A stretch of DNA of 64,000 bases from Methanobacteriaceae archaeon. Its GTDB lineage: Archaea > Methanobacteriota > Methanobacteria > Methanobacteriales > Methanobacteriaceae. The notes beneath the pieces are model-generated. The model did no database searches. It was not told the origin of the DNA and worked only from the letters and a program-made list of their open reading frames with translations. Position numbers and translations under genes: made by a program. The stretch covers positions 496,001-560,000 of the forward strand of contig JAUSNX010000004.1 in the NCBI GenBank assembly GCA_030656015.1. Reading direction: 5' to 3'. This document shows positions 1 to 9,472 of this stretch, in pieces. Within the stretch, counting starts at the first letter, position 1. Every line of letters starts with the position of its first letter.

Positions 1-121
1 TGAAGATTAATTACATATTTTATATCCCTATTATTTGAATTTGTTATAATCATTTCCAGATTAAAAATAGTTATTTTATGAAAAGTAGCAAGGTTATAAT
101 TGTTCTTTAAAAAATAAAATA

Positions 122-826
122 TTAATCAGACCGGAATTCTTCAGGAATATCCACCTCACCATTTCCGGCCGAGCAATGCGGTATAGCGGCTATTAAATTG
201 TGTATGCGTTCATATGGTACTGATAAAAAGACCACATCTGGATCAAAACCTTGATGGCTTCTGGCCGTCCAGTCTCCCACAGTCATATTGGTATTCCCAC
301 TCATGATAGTATAGACTATGGCCGAATGACATAAGGCCCCTATTATTTGCTGTTGTGGTGATAGGCCATCCCAATAAGTGTCTAAGGTTATAAGGCGACA
401 GGCCACCTCAGCATTGCATAAAAATAAAATCATATCTGGCCTTATTTCTGCCTTGTCTAAGGGGCATATTACAATTCTATCAGATAAATCCGTGGCCGGT
501 GGTATTGCTAATTTTCTCATTCTCTCAAAACTAACAATGGATCCGGTAAGTTTCTCACCCTTAGTGAGGAATTTCTGCAATTTTCTTTTTTGTTTTCCAG
601 CAAAAGGCTCGCTAAAACCGCAGTAGTGATTACCACCTGGGCAGGTCGAAACATCTTCATCAATTATAAAGCTCTCACCCTCAGCTGCCAGTTTCATTGC
701 TTTACAAATGGATATTTTTTCATATCGGCCAGATTTAATTTCATCATTAGTAAAAGAAATCGCCATAGGTTCATATTTTAATCCAAAAACCTTTTTAAAA
801 ACATCTGCCTGTTCTTTATAGCTCAT
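122..826 (-). CDS. DUF169 family protein
   Basis: A 234-residue soluble protein that resembles the DUF169 family, which is common in methanogens and anaerobes and has no settled function. Visible features are an N-terminal segment with the family-like phrase YEPMAISF, cysteine-containing motifs (CPGGNHYCGF near residue 62, and ICPLDKAE) and a later segment with the phrase GALCHSAIVYT. The cysteines could bind a metal or cofactor, which is inference. A GGGAG Shine-Dalgarno site lies just upstream of the ATG at 826, supporting this start. It stands alone, with its promoter in the AT-rich gap to its right. The family call rests on overall pattern. Confidence 0.8.
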   Translation of the reverse strand: MSYKEQADVFKKVFGLKYEPMAISFTNDEIKSGRYEKISICKAMKLAAEGESFIIDEDVSTCPGGNHYCGFSEPFAGKQKRKLQKFLTKGEKLTGSIVSFERMRKLAIPPATDLSDRIVICPLDKAEIRPDMILFLCNAEVACRLITLDTYWDGLSPQQQIIGALCHSAIVYTIMSGNTNMTVGDWTARSHQGFDPDVVFLSVPYERIHNLIAAIPHCSAGNGEVDIPEEFRSD

Positions 827-1117
827 TTAAACCCATCTCCCGCTTAAAAAATAATTAATTTAGTCTATGTTTATGGTATATACCTTTAAACTAATTAATT
901 TATTCAAAAAAGGAATAGAATTCCGGCCTCCAATCTATTTTTTTGAAAAAAAACTAGGTAACCAACTAGCGACCGGTTCATAAAAATTATCTCTTTTTAT
1001 GCTATTAATACATTTAAACAATATTAAATTGATTTTAAAAAAATAAAAGGTTACTATGAGAAGTATTTATAATTTAAACTAGCAAAGACCGTAAAAACCT
1101 CTCTTGAAAGATGGACA

Positions 1118-1492
1118 TTATCGGTTAATCAGCCTTTTGATGGCAGAACCAATAGTACCACCAATTCCTCCAATAATACCATACAAGATTATAACTATAA
1201 TTGCCTCCATTACTCCGGTAACTGGCCAGAGCTGTTTTGCAGTATCCCCTAATCCTATAAGGTATAAAATAAGTATAATCGATCCACCGACGATACCTCC
1301 AACGATACCCACAAGTGCTCCGTGTGCGGCACCGTCCATATAACCTTCGTTAGCTTTGTAACCGACATATATTGTTGCTGCCAGAAATCCAACAAGTCCT
1401 CCAATATCTCCTGCAAATTCTCGAAGAATAATCCACAGGATTAAGGATAACAACAAACCATTTCTTACCGTAACCCAGTTTATTTCCACCAT
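1118..1492 (-). CDS. DUF5518-like small membrane protein
   Basis: A 124-residue glycine-rich integral membrane protein with about four hydrophobic segments. Repeated small-residue motifs such as GIVGGIVGG and GIIGGIGG suggest tightly packed helices. It matches the style of the DUF5518 family, frequent in Methanobacteriales and of unknown function. AAAGGTGG lies just upstream of the ATG at 1492. A related protein is encoded at 8757-9140, so the window holds two paralogues. No neighbour suggests a pathway. Confidence 0.7.
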   Translation of the reverse strand: MVEINWVTVRNGLLLSLILWIILREFAGDIGGLVGFLAATIYVGYKANEGYMDGAAHGALVGIVGGIVGGSIILILYLIGLGDTAKQLWPVTGVMEAIIVIILYGIIGGIGGTIGSAIKRLINR

Positions 1493-1589
1493 ATTATAAC
1501 CACCTTTTAAACCATGGTTATAATCTATTGTGGATTAATAAAGTTTTTTTCATAATAACTAAATACTCCTTTTAAATAAATAAAACTTT

Positions 1590-1874
1590 ATGAAAGATAC
1601 CGGACCTATACCCATAGAATCACCATTAAAAGGGGAGTGGATGGTCTTAAATAGTCCAGATAGTAAAGTTCCCAGTCACGGCACGGATTATTTTGCACAG
1701 ACTTATGCCTTCGATCTTTTACAGGTTGATTGGGCCCATAAACCCCTTAAATTTTATAAAAAGAGTACTTTGAGTTATATTCTGGGTAAGGTACATTTAA
1801 GTGATTGTTACTGCTATGGAAAACCTATTTATGCTCCCATTTCCGGTACGGTGGTGGAGGCCCGTGATGGATAA
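1590..1874 (+). pseudogene. Truncated M23-type peptidase (N-terminal part only)
   Basis: Codes for 94 residues that look like the beginning of an M23 (LytM-type) metallopeptidase of the kind starting with a PSHGTDYFAQTYAFDL segment, followed by DCYCYGKPIYAPISGTVVEA. In that family this region is followed by the catalytic domain with HxH-type zinc ligands, which is absent because a stop follows at 1874. A +2 frame continues from about 1867 as WIKIIPETELIPIL and runs to about 1980, so an indel may have broken the gene and most of the 3' part is gone. There is no clear Shine-Dalgarno site at the ATG. It is probably a non-functional remnant; a short expressed protein cannot be excluded. Confidence 0.6.
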
Positions 1875-2101
1875 AAATAATCCCAGAAACAGAATTAATA
1901 CCAATATTAAGTCTTTTAGATAGGGATATCATAAAAATCAAGGCAAAACTGTGGTTTTATTATTTATCATTTCATTAAACAATAGTTATATTTTATACAC
2001 ATGGTTTTAAGTTTAATTTAAAAGAATATTTAATCAACACACGTTTTTATTATTAAAACATGATAAATAATAAAATAATTGGGTAATGGAGGGTTTTCAC
2101 G

Positions 2102-2770
2102 ATGAACCAGAGGCACCAGGAATATGTGAAATATTATGAATCAAGATTAAAGAAATATGAAAATAACTTATTATATCCTTATTCATACAAATCTGAAAAA
2201 GCATTATATGATGCGATATCTGAATCGGAAGATCTTGAAGAATTCGGTCAAAAGGTTGAATGGGGAAACCTGGCTGTTAAAAATGCCATAGCCTTGGTAA
2301 AAGACCAGGAAACTGCACGAAAAAATTTATTAATAGAATTAAAAGAGGAAATACGTCTACATGCTCCTTCACGGATTCTTGATATCGTTGATTCTCTAAA
2401 AACAGATGTTGAACTGATAAATACTGTATCTGAGATTGAGGGTGATGTGAATGTGGAAGTTACTCTGGACTTATTCACTGACCAAATCAGATATGATTTG
2501 ATGATTCTGGAAGAAATAGAGGTTTACCAATCTGCAGAGGTTCCTGATGAATGGAAAAATGAAATAAATCAGGAAAATCCTCAGGAACTCATAAAACAGG
2601 GTAATAAGCAATGGGAAGATGCAATGCTTCCTCAGGCCCAGAAATGGGATCCCCCGTGGCAGTACCAATCGGATCTTATATGGGAGGAAAGACACCGAAG
2701 ACTCATCCCCATCCCCCATGAAGTGCTGGAAAAAAAAATAAAACAGTTTAAAACTTACCGGGGGATCTAA
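2102..2770 (+). CDS. Hypothetical helical protein, first gene of a two-gene unit
   Basis: I do not recognise this 222-residue protein. It is charged, without signal peptide or membrane span, and is predicted by eye to be mostly alpha-helical, with acidic/basic heptad-like stretches up to about residue 150. The C-terminal part is rich in Trp, Pro and Arg ([19 protein letters not shown]). A GGAGG site sits about 9 bases before the ATG at 2102. The next gene starts 2 bases after this stop codon, which strongly suggests translational coupling and possibly a two-subunit complex. Function unknown. Confidence 0.75.
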   Translation: MNQRHQEYVKYYESRLKKYENNLLYPYSYKSEKALYDAISESEDLEEFGQKVEWGNLAVKNAIALVKDQETARKNLLIELKEEIRLHAPSRILDIVDSLKTDVELINTVSEIEGDVNVEVTLDLFTDQIRYDLMILEEIEVYQSAEVPDEWKNEINQENPQELIKQGNKQWEDAMLPQAQKWDPPWQYQSDLIWEERHRRLIPIPHEVLEKKIKQFKTYRGI

Positions 2771-2772
2771 AA

Positions 2773-3927
2773 ATGCCTGTGGATAAAGAAATGGCCAATA
2801 CCATACTGGACACCTACCGCAACATGTACTTGGAAATGGAAGAGAAAAGTGCAACCGGCGAATCATTCCAAAAAATGGGCGAAGCTCTTGGCAGGATGGA
2901 AACATTGGCCCAGGAAACTAATGATGTAGTCAGTTTTACAGCACAACTCACCACTGAAAATCTATTCATCAAGTTCAGCAATGCCTATTCCGAAACCATG
3001 ACGGCCATGGTGAAAGGGGAATACTCTGCGGATGGGGGCGATGAGTTGCTCATGGAGAAAACACTGGAGGCCTATGAGACTTCCATCAAAAGTCTGGAGG
3101 GTCATCCTAATTATGAAATACTTAAAAGACCCATTCAGGACTTAATTGAAATTGGAAAATCGGATATATCCTATCCTGCATTTTTAAGAACTGCTGAGGA
3201 GACCGGTCTTTTCCAGATCTTGCAAGGTGATCTGGTGGTGAGGGAATCTATAATTTCTGATAAAATGTTCGCGGAATTTATGCACCTGCCACTGGAGGTT
3301 GAAAAACACAAAAAAATCCTCCGAATTCACGATGAACTGGCAGCCAGTTCACCCTTTAAGGTGGCGGATAGTTTTGAATTTGGACTAGAAAGACAAAAGA
3401 TAGATTGGGAGTATGCTCCTACTATTAATCAGTGGGATATGATTATAAGGTTATGGGGGAAGATGGTTGAGAATGTATATGACTGGCTGGATTCTTTCTG
3501 TAATTTTGCACCCTATGATAAACGTTGGACAGATATGAGGGGTAAATCTTACACTATGCGAAATATTAAACGTACCCAGGAATGCAATCCTGGAATACTA
3601 AAGGCCCGGGAGAAAATATTCCATGAATACTTCCAGATGGGTTGGGATGACATATTTACCCACGAAACCTTCCTGAATGAATATGGAGCTAACCGAGTAT
3701 GGTATTCCGATGAAACCCTGGACTTAATAAAAAGAGTTTACCATCAATGCAAGCCCTTTAACAAACCAGATGTGGATTTAATTTACGAAGCAGAAGCCAT
3801 ATATTCTAAAAAGAGGTATAAGCGACCTGAAGCTTTCCAATATTCTTCTGAGGATAAAAAGAAGTTCATAGCGATTTTTGGAGAGGAAAAATGGGATCAA
3901 TTTTTTAATAAATCCCACAATGAGTAA
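2773..3927 (+). CDS. Hypothetical helical protein coupled to the preceding gene
   Basis: A 384-residue soluble, largely helical protein that I do not recognise. It starts 2 bases after the previous stop, with GGGGG as a likely ribosome site inside the end of that gene. The N-terminal half is rich in Glu, Met and Thr ([19 protein letters not shown]). The C-terminal half has many aromatics ([30 protein letters not shown]) and looks like a separate compact domain. There is no catalytic motif I can name. The tight pairing suggests it works with the upstream protein. A GNAT-YoaP gene follows 69 bases later and may be co-transcribed. Confidence 0.75.
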   Translation: MPVDKEMANTILDTYRNMYLEMEEKSATGESFQKMGEALGRMETLAQETNDVVSFTAQLTTENLFIKFSNAYSETMTAMVKGEYSADGGDELLMEKTLEAYETSIKSLEGHPNYEILKRPIQDLIEIGKSDISYPAFLRTAEETGLFQILQGDLVVRESIISDKMFAEFMHLPLEVEKHKKILRIHDELAASSPFKVADSFEFGLERQKIDWEYAPTINQWDMIIRLWGKMVENVYDWLDSFCNFAPYDKRWTDMRGKSYTMRNIKRTQECNPGILKAREKIFHEYFQMGWDDIFTHETFLNEYGANRVWYSDETLDLIKRVYHQCKPFNKPDVDLIYEAEAIYSKKRYKRPEAFQYSSEDKKKFIAIFGEEKWDQFFNKSHNE

Positions 3928-3996
3928 GGGGATTGTTATACAATCAAAACAGACTTTCTATATGTTTCATCGACTGAAAATCTAGGAGAAAATAAC

Positions 3997-4776
3997 ATGG
4001 GCGACATAGAGATAATAGATCTGAATCCAGATAATATATCAGATTATGGTGTTTGCGGGTACAAAGATCTGAAAAAACACTTGGAATTAAGGAAAAAAAT
4101 TGAGTGGTTCCAGGAATATTACCCTAAAGGATTGCGAATTAAGATAGTAATGTCTGAAAAGGGCGGTTATCAGGGAATGCTGGAATACATTCCTGGAGAA
4201 TATGCTCACCGCCCGGTGGAAGCCAAGGGGTACTTGTTTATCCACTGCATTTTTGTAGGGTTCCGAAAAGAATTTAAAGGTCAAGGAATGGCTTCCCGGC
4301 TACTGGATGAATGTATTAAAGAGGCCCAGGATAAGGAAATGCGGGGAGTGGCCGTAGTCACCAGAAAAGGCCCCTTCATGGTAGGTAATGATATATTCCT
4401 GAATAAAGGTTTTCAGATAGTGGATAGTGTTAAACCGGATTTTGATTTGTTGGTAAAGAAGTTTGATGAAAAATCACCCGATCCCAGATTCCGGGAAGAT
4501 ATGGGAGAGTCTTTAAAAGAATACTCTAATGGATTGACCATCCTCCGCTCAGTACAATGCCCCTACACTGAAAAAAATGTTAATGCGATTATAGAAACTG
4601 CAAAAAATAAATTCAAACTAGAAACCAATCTGGTTGATTTAAAGGATGCCCCTGATGTTCAAAATTCACCCTGTGCTTTCGGATCATTCAGTCTTATCTA
4701 TGAGGGTGAAATATTAAGTTATCATCCCATTAGCAAGACCCGATTTGAGAATATAATGAAAAAAGTACTCCCCTGA
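3997..4776 (+). CDS. GNAT acetyltransferase with C-terminal YoaP-like domain
   Basis: A 259-residue two-domain protein. Residues about 50-145 form a GNAT fold: the acetyl-CoA binding motif reads FKGQGMASRLLDECI, after the beta4 strand FIHCIFVGF. Residues about 180-259 resemble the YoaP-like domain found behind GNAT domains, with the thioredoxin-like opening ILRSVQCPYTEKNV. The substrate is unknown; in this family it may be a small molecule or peptide. The ATG at 3997 is preceded by AGGAGAAAATAAC, a fair ribosome site. It lies between the hypothetical pair and an AhpD-like gene on the same strand, so one transcript may cover all four. Confidence 0.85.
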   Translation: MGDIEIIDLNPDNISDYGVCGYKDLKKHLELRKKIEWFQEYYPKGLRIKIVMSEKGGYQGMLEYIPGEYAHRPVEAKGYLFIHCIFVGFRKEFKGQGMASRLLDECIKEAQDKEMRGVAVVTRKGPFMVGNDIFLNKGFQIVDSVKPDFDLLVKKFDEKSPDPRFREDMGESLKEYSNGLTILRSVQCPYTEKNVNAIIETAKNKFKLETNLVDLKDAPDVQNSPCAFGSFSLIYEGEILSYHPISKTRFENIMKKVLP

Positions 4777-4792
4777 AGATTTTTTTATAAAC

Positions 4793-5389
4793 ATGCAAAC
4801 TGAAACTAAAATTGGTAAAAAACTTTATTCCGTGCAGGAATCTTACTGGATCTTTTACCACGGAATAAGGACCATGAAGTACTTATCTTCGGCCAAAAAG
4901 AACCAGGGACTAGACACTAAATTCATAGAAAGGATCATGCTGGCAGTTACTGAAGTCAATGACTGTGCCATCTGTTCTTACGCCCACACCAAAAGGGCCT
5001 TGGAGAGTGGAATGAGCGGCGAAGAAATCCATAATTTGCTGGCCGGGATTATGGATGATATACCTGATGATGAACTTGCCGCCGTCATGTTTGCCCAGCA
5101 TTATGCCGATACCCGTGGCCACCCTACTGAGGAATCCTGGCAGCGTATTGTAAAAATCTATGGGACTTCCCGGGCCCTAGGAATTCTTGGTTCTATTCGG
5201 ACTATCATGATGGGAAATGCTTATGGTATTGCCTGGAGTTCTTTTTTTAACCGGCTGAAAGGAAGGTCGGATCCAAGAAGTAGTTTTTTATATGAGGCCC
5301 GTATGATTTTAGGCACGGCTTTAATACCTGTTGCTCTTATTCATGCTTTAATCTCGAATTTGTTTAGAAAACCAGTGATTAGCTTTTAA
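4793..5389 (+). CDS. Carboxymuconolactone decarboxylase / AhpD-like protein
   Basis: A 198-residue helical protein with the AhpD-like core motif EVNDCAICSYAHTKRALESG (residues about 53-72), giving the CxxC plus downstream His used in alkylhydroperoxidase D-type disulfide chemistry. This points to peroxide or thiol redox handling rather than lactone decarboxylation. The C terminus carries a hydrophobic stretch (ALIPVALIHALISNLF) that could associate with the membrane. The start codon lies 16 bases after the GNAT-YoaP stop with no strong Shine-Dalgarno site, so it may be co-translated. The substrate is unknown. Confidence 0.85.
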   Translation: MQTETKIGKKLYSVQESYWIFYHGIRTMKYLSSAKKNQGLDTKFIERIMLAVTEVNDCAICSYAHTKRALESGMSGEEIHNLLAGIMDDIPDDELAAVMFAQHYADTRGHPTEESWQRIVKIYGTSRALGILGSIRTIMMGNAYGIAWSSFFNRLKGRSDPRSSFLYEARMILGTALIPVALIHALISNLFRKPVISF

Positions 5390-5468
5390 AATTTTCATTA
5401 AACCTTTTATTTTAATCAAATTATAATCTACTTTTGATTTTAAATTCAATGCTGGAAATGAATTAAAA

Positions 5469-6923
5469 TTAATTATTAATATAGTTTAAAATTTTTTGTT
5501 TAGCTTTTAAAGCTTTTTTATACCCCGGTTTTAGTGCTAAAGCAGTTTCAAAACATTCCAGTGCTTCATCATATTCTCCAATCTCTCTAAGGATAACTCC
5601 TTTGTCATACCATGTTCCAGCATGAAGTGGATCCATATCCAATGATTTATTTAACATTTTTAACTGTAATTTTGTAAGTCTGGATATTTTCGGTTTCTTT
5701 TCAACTTTATCCACTTCATTTAGTTCTTCTTCAAGAACATCCAATTTTATATATTCTAATTCATTTGGTAGGGTTTCTATTTCATTATTTATTTTTTCTT
5801 CAATTTTTCCATTTGGATTAAAATCAGTATCATCTAAAACTTCATTATTTTTGTCTAAAATTTCTTTTGTTTCCTCTGCAAGTTTTTTGGCCTTTTCACA
5901 ATCTGGATCTATTTTTAATACATTTTCAAAACATTTCAACGCTTCTTTGTGATTTTCCAGGTTTTGAAGGGTTATTCCCTTGTGGTATAATATTATTTCA
6001 GTATTGGAATGTGGAGATTTCAAGATTAAATTATAAGTTTTTAGTGCTTCTTCATATCTTTTTGTTTTATTTAAACAAAGACCTTTTTTAAATGACGCAC
6101 CACTCATATCATAGCATTTTATGGCTTCATCGTATCTACCAAGCTTTTCATAAATTTCCCCCCTACTATGAATTATTTCAAAATTAAAAGGATCCAGTTC
6201 CAGATACTTTTCATAGCACTCCAAAGATTCATCAAACTTTTGGAGAGCATATAAAATTGCGCCTTTGTTACTTAATGCTACAATATTACATGAATCTAAT
6301 TCCAGGGATTTATTAAAACAATCTAAAGCTTCTTCATTCTTTTCAAGTTTACAAAGAATAAATCCATTATTAACTATTGTACTGGTGGCATCATGGTCTA
6401 ATTCTAATCCTTTATTAAATGATTCTTCAGCTTCTTGATACTTTTCAAGCTTAATTAATAGCAATCCCTTATTGATCCATGCCGGGGCAAATTTTGGATC
6501 TATTTCTATAGCATGATTAACTGTTTCAAGCGCTTCTTCATATTGTCCTGTTACTCCTAACCAGAAGCTCTTTTCAGTTAGTATGTTCACATGTTCTGGG
6601 TGTAATTCAAGTGTTTTATCAAAACAACTAAAAGTTTCCCCATATTTACCCATAATTCCAAGGATTTCTCCTTTAAAACTCCAAGCACGTATAAACTTAG
6701 GATCTATTTCAATAGCTCTATCAAAGCAATATAATGCTTCTTTATAGTCTTCAAGGTTTTTAAGAGCTAAACCTTTGTTATACCATGCTTTTTCTAATTT
6801 TGGATCTAATTTTAAAGCTTTTTCATAGTATTGCATTGCTTCTTCATATTTTCCTTGTTTTGATAATTCAATACCTTTATTATTTATTGAAGCTGCGTTT
6901 TTTAATCTATCAAATAAACCCAT
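5469..6923 (-). CDS. TPR-repeat protein
   Basis: A 484-residue cytoplasmic protein made of about ten tetratricopeptide repeats of 34 residues, each with the pattern AWYNKGLALKNLEDYKEALYCFDRAIEIDP. The repeats fill residues about 15-350. An acidic, non-repeat linker follows (about 355-415, with NNEVLDDTDFNPNGKIEE), then one or two more repeats. TPR arrays are protein-binding scaffolds; no catalytic domain is attached. The partner cannot be told from the context, because the neighbours are unrelated and monocistronic. A shorter TPR protein lies at 27211-27705. Confidence 0.93.
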   Translation of the reverse strand: MGLFDRLKNAASINNKGIELSKQGKYEEAMQYYEKALKLDPKLEKAWYNKGLALKNLEDYKEALYCFDRAIEIDPKFIRAWSFKGEILGIMGKYGETFSCFDKTLELHPEHVNILTEKSFWLGVTGQYEEALETVNHAIEIDPKFAPAWINKGLLLIKLEKYQEAEESFNKGLELDHDATSTIVNNGFILCKLEKNEEALDCFNKSLELDSCNIVALSNKGAILYALQKFDESLECYEKYLELDPFNFEIIHSRGEIYEKLGRYDEAIKCYDMSGASFKKGLCLNKTKRYEEALKTYNLILKSPHSNTEIILYHKGITLQNLENHKEALKCFENVLKIDPDCEKAKKLAEETKEILDKNNEVLDDTDFNPNGKIEEKINNEIETLPNELEYIKLDVLEEELNEVDKVEKKPKISRLTKLQLKMLNKSLDMDPLHAGTWYDKGVILREIGEYDEALECFETALALKPGYKKALKAKQKILNYINN

Positions 6924-7195
6924 TAAGACACCTTATTAAAATTATAAAATAAAGTTGTTAAAAGTAATATAAAAACTTTATTTAAGAATACTAAGCATTT
7001 TTCAGTGATTGAAATCTGGATTGGACTATAATTCATACTTATTTAGTAAAAATTTATTTTAACCGATATTTAAAAAAAAGAGTGGAGCGGAGTATTTCCA
7101 GTTTATATTAATTTAAAGTGTTTCTCCAGCTTAGGTTTATAAAAAAGTTTTTTTAATTGAAAAAATATTATTTAAGTTAATACTCTTATAAAGAT

Positions 7196-7783
7196 TTATT
7201 CCGCAAATAGAATCTTTTTAAGTTCCTGCAGGTTAATGGTAATTAATTCCTCAGCATCTGGTTGGGCCAGTATTCTAAATTGCTCCAAATTGGTTTCCTC
7301 ATAGAGCTTTTCCATTACCTTTTGAAGTTCCCCCACCGGCATTTCCAGGACTTTCCTTATTTTTAAAAGGTCTTCATCATTAAGTTTAGTTTTATAATCT
7401 ATTATCTGGTCTTCAAACCACTCTACACCATTTATATTACCTGAAACGTATTTATCCACCGCGAAAGGAGGCATTTGCTCCACGGCCCGCAATATTCTCC
7501 ACATATCCTTTTTATCTACATCTATTCCCATCATTTCGTCCACAACTTGGACCGCCCTTGCTGCCTTTTCAGTGCCGCCCCGACCATAAACAATGGATGC
7601 ACAGGCCCCGGCCAGTAATATTCCGGTGAAGAAATAGAGTTGATTTTGGCCATCCCATAGGGCGGAGAGAGGTATTTTAACAACATAAAGTATAATGCTC
7701 GTGAATAGCACTGATGATGCTATAAATGTTAAAATTGCGGCAATAATGGCCAGTTTTTTATTTTTGATTAGCATGTTTATCAT
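7196..7783 (-). CDS. Hypothetical membrane-anchored protein
   Basis: A 195-residue protein with two N-terminal transmembrane segments (residues about 10-33 and 45-65) and a soluble, charged helical C-terminal domain of about 130 residues (AARAVQVVDEMMGIDVDKKD onward) that should lie on one side of the membrane. I recognise no family. It follows the alpha/beta hydrolase on the same strand after a gap of 37 bases, so the two may share a transcript. Function unknown. Confidence 0.7.
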   Translation of the reverse strand: MINMLIKNKKLAIIAAILTFIASSVLFTSIILYVVKIPLSALWDGQNQLYFFTGILLAGACASIVYGRGGTEKAARAVQVVDEMMGIDVDKKDMWRILRAVEQMPPFAVDKYVSGNINGVEWFEDQIIDYKTKLNDEDLLKIRKVLEMPVGELQKVMEKLYEETNLEQFRILAQPDAEELITINLQELKKILFAE

Positions 7784-7820
7784 TCGTTATTATTTGCTTA
7801 TTTTTTAAGTTATGGCTATT

Positions 7821-8684
7821 TTATTTCTCCAAAAAAGTCTTTATTTCCTGTGCAATGGGCTCGGGATTACCATAGTCCTGTGCAGATCCATGGTTTAATC
7901 CTTCCAGCTCCACCAAATGAGAATGAGGGACTATTTTATCCAGAGCCTGGAGGGTTTCTTTTAACATGGGTTCCGTTTTGCTGCCGCCCAGTAATAATAC
8001 TTTTGCAAAAACCTTTTTGTAGTTATCGAGTGTTCCTTCTGTTTTTTGAACGATTTCCAGTTCGTCGTGTAATGTAGGGAGAAGCTCTTGGAGAGATACA
8101 TCATCACCCTTGACTTTACGGGCATCCAATTTTAGTGCCAATTTGAAAATAGGAACCAGAATAAAATCAGGAGCTATATTAATCACCATATATTTCTTAG
8201 AATCCTTGGTTAAACTTTCCATGGCCGCAGCCACGTCACCCTGGGCCATGTACCCATCATAGTGCTGGATGATGGTTTTGAATTCTTCAATCCCTGGTTG
8301 TCCAAAGAAGATGAGGGGTTCATAGGCCACAACTTTATGGATATCTGAATTAGAGATTGCAGCATGCAGTGCAAATAAAGCACCGTCAGCCGTTCCAAAG
8401 ACATAGTTTGAACCAGTTTTTTTAATGATGGCATCCAGGTCTTCATCTTCCTTTTCTATGCAGTAATTATTACTTGGTCCACTCATCCCACGCCCCCTAC
8501 GGTCAGGAATATATACTGTAAACTCATCTGAGAGTAAAGTAGCAAGCTTCATAAGGTGTTGGGATGCATTTATTCCTCCGTGCAGAAGAATAATACCTGG
8601 GCCACTGCCTATTTGTCGGTATCCAATTTTAGTGCCGTCATAAGATGTTACAGAATCCTTGGTGTATAATTTTTTTTCATTCAT
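7821..8684 (-). CDS. Alpha/beta hydrolase
   Basis: A 287-residue alpha/beta-hydrolase-fold protein. The oxyanion-hole motif HGGINAS is near residue 36. At the nucleophile elbow the sequence reads VFGTADGALFALHAA, so the expected G-x-S-x-G serine is replaced by Asp (G-T-A-D-G in this alignment). A nucleophilic Asp is known in dehalogenase- and epoxide-hydrolase-type members, but this substitution could also reflect loss of esterase activity. The final His is in GLNHGSAQDYGNP. Substrate unknown. A hypothetical membrane protein follows on the same strand. Confidence 0.88.
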   Translation of the reverse strand: MNEKKLYTKDSVTSYDGTKIGYRQIGSGPGIILLHGGINASQHLMKLATLLSDEFTVYIPDRRGRGMSGPSNNYCIEKEDEDLDAIIKKTGSNYVFGTADGALFALHAAISNSDIHKVVAYEPLIFFGQPGIEEFKTIIQHYDGYMAQGDVAAAMESLTKDSKKYMVINIAPDFILVPIFKLALKLDARKVKGDDVSLQELLPTLHDELEIVQKTEGTLDNYKKVFAKVLLLGGSKTEPMLKETLQALDKIVPHSHLVELEGLNHGSAQDYGNPEPIAQEIKTFLEK

Positions 8685-8756
8685 AAATAACGCCCATTTT
8701 ATTTAAACTATGAAATCTTAATTAAATATCTTATCTAGTACTTAAATCACACCTCT

Positions 8757-9140
8757 TTACTTTTTAACGACCACACCCAAGATTCCCCCTATTAAACCTA
8801 AAATTAGGCTTACCATAACTGATAATTGAATTATAATATATGCGGTTACTATTAAACCTATTCCTGTAGATACAAATCCAGTAATAGCACCCATATTCCC
8901 CAGACCCATAATTAATAATAAACATATTAATATACCTCCAATTATTCCAGACATGGTCCCTACTACGGCCCCATCTTTTTCATCCATTACCTCATAGTCT
9001 TCAAATCCTTTACTGAGGTAAGATGTTATGAATCCACCTGCAATAGGGCCTAAAAAGAATAATGGTAAGAATATCCATGACAAGCAAATAGTTAAAGCGG
9101 CATTAACGAACGCACCTATTCCAATAGTTTTCCAATCCAT
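8757..9140 (-). CDS. DUF5518-like small membrane protein (paralogue)
   Basis: A 127-residue membrane protein with about four hydrophobic segments and glycine-rich helix-packing motifs (GTMSGIIGGILIC, GLIGGILGVVVKK). It resembles the protein at 1118-1492 in length, topology and composition, so it is assigned to the same DUF5518-like group. GGAG lies 10 bases before the ATG at 9140. Function unknown. The acidic loop KGFEDYEVMDEKDGAV separates the first two helices from the rest. Confidence 0.7.
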   Translation of the reverse strand: MDWKTIGIGAFVNAALTICLSWIFLPLFFLGPIAGGFITSYLSKGFEDYEVMDEKDGAVVGTMSGIIGGILICLLLIMGLGNMGAITGFVSTGIGLIVTAYIIIQLSVMVSLILGLIGGILGVVVKK

Positions 9141-9270
9141 TTTTAATCAACTCCAATTTCAATGCATCTTTTATTCTGTATTTTATGGTTCATAATAATT
9201 AATCTATAATCTATGACTCCCGTCCCCCACCAGCACTGTCCCCAGCCACATAACCTGTAGAAAAAATTTT

Positions 9271-9345
9271 TTAAAGATTATAGCCTCCTCGAAGGCCACC
9301 CCCAGCAGGCCCAGCACCCCTTACACCTAATTCCTGTACATTCAT
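9271..9345 (-). CDS. Possible 24-residue glycine-rich peptide
   Basis: A short frame starting with ATG at 9345, preceded by AAAGGAG about 11 bases upstream. It codes for 24 residues, nine of them glycine (GVRGAGPAGGGLRGG), and ends at TAA. The same frame continues past the TAA with TGYVAGDSAGGGRES before a TAG at 9211-9213, which looks like more of the same glycine-rich protein. It is either a tiny expressed peptide or a broken remnant of a longer protein. The segment is clearly more GC-rich than its surroundings. Weakly supported. Confidence 0.3.
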   Translation of the reverse strand: MNVQELGVRGAGPAGGGLRGGYNL

Positions 9346-9472
9346 GATTTAATAACTCCTTTTTATCGTTATAATAGTCATATTGATAATTTTTTAGTAA
9401 AAAATAATAGGTATATCGATAATAATAGTATATAATTATAAAATTATAAATCATGAAGGAGGTGAAAAAAAG

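Noticed and set aside
2471-2905. A 144-codon minus-strand frame rich in Phe and Pro
   Set aside because: It is antisense to the two coupled hypothetical genes, which have ribosome sites and normal composition.
9211-9250. G-quadruplex in the G-rich minus strand
   Set aside because: G-runs are uneven and one run has only two G; composition is explained as well by the glycine-rich frame.
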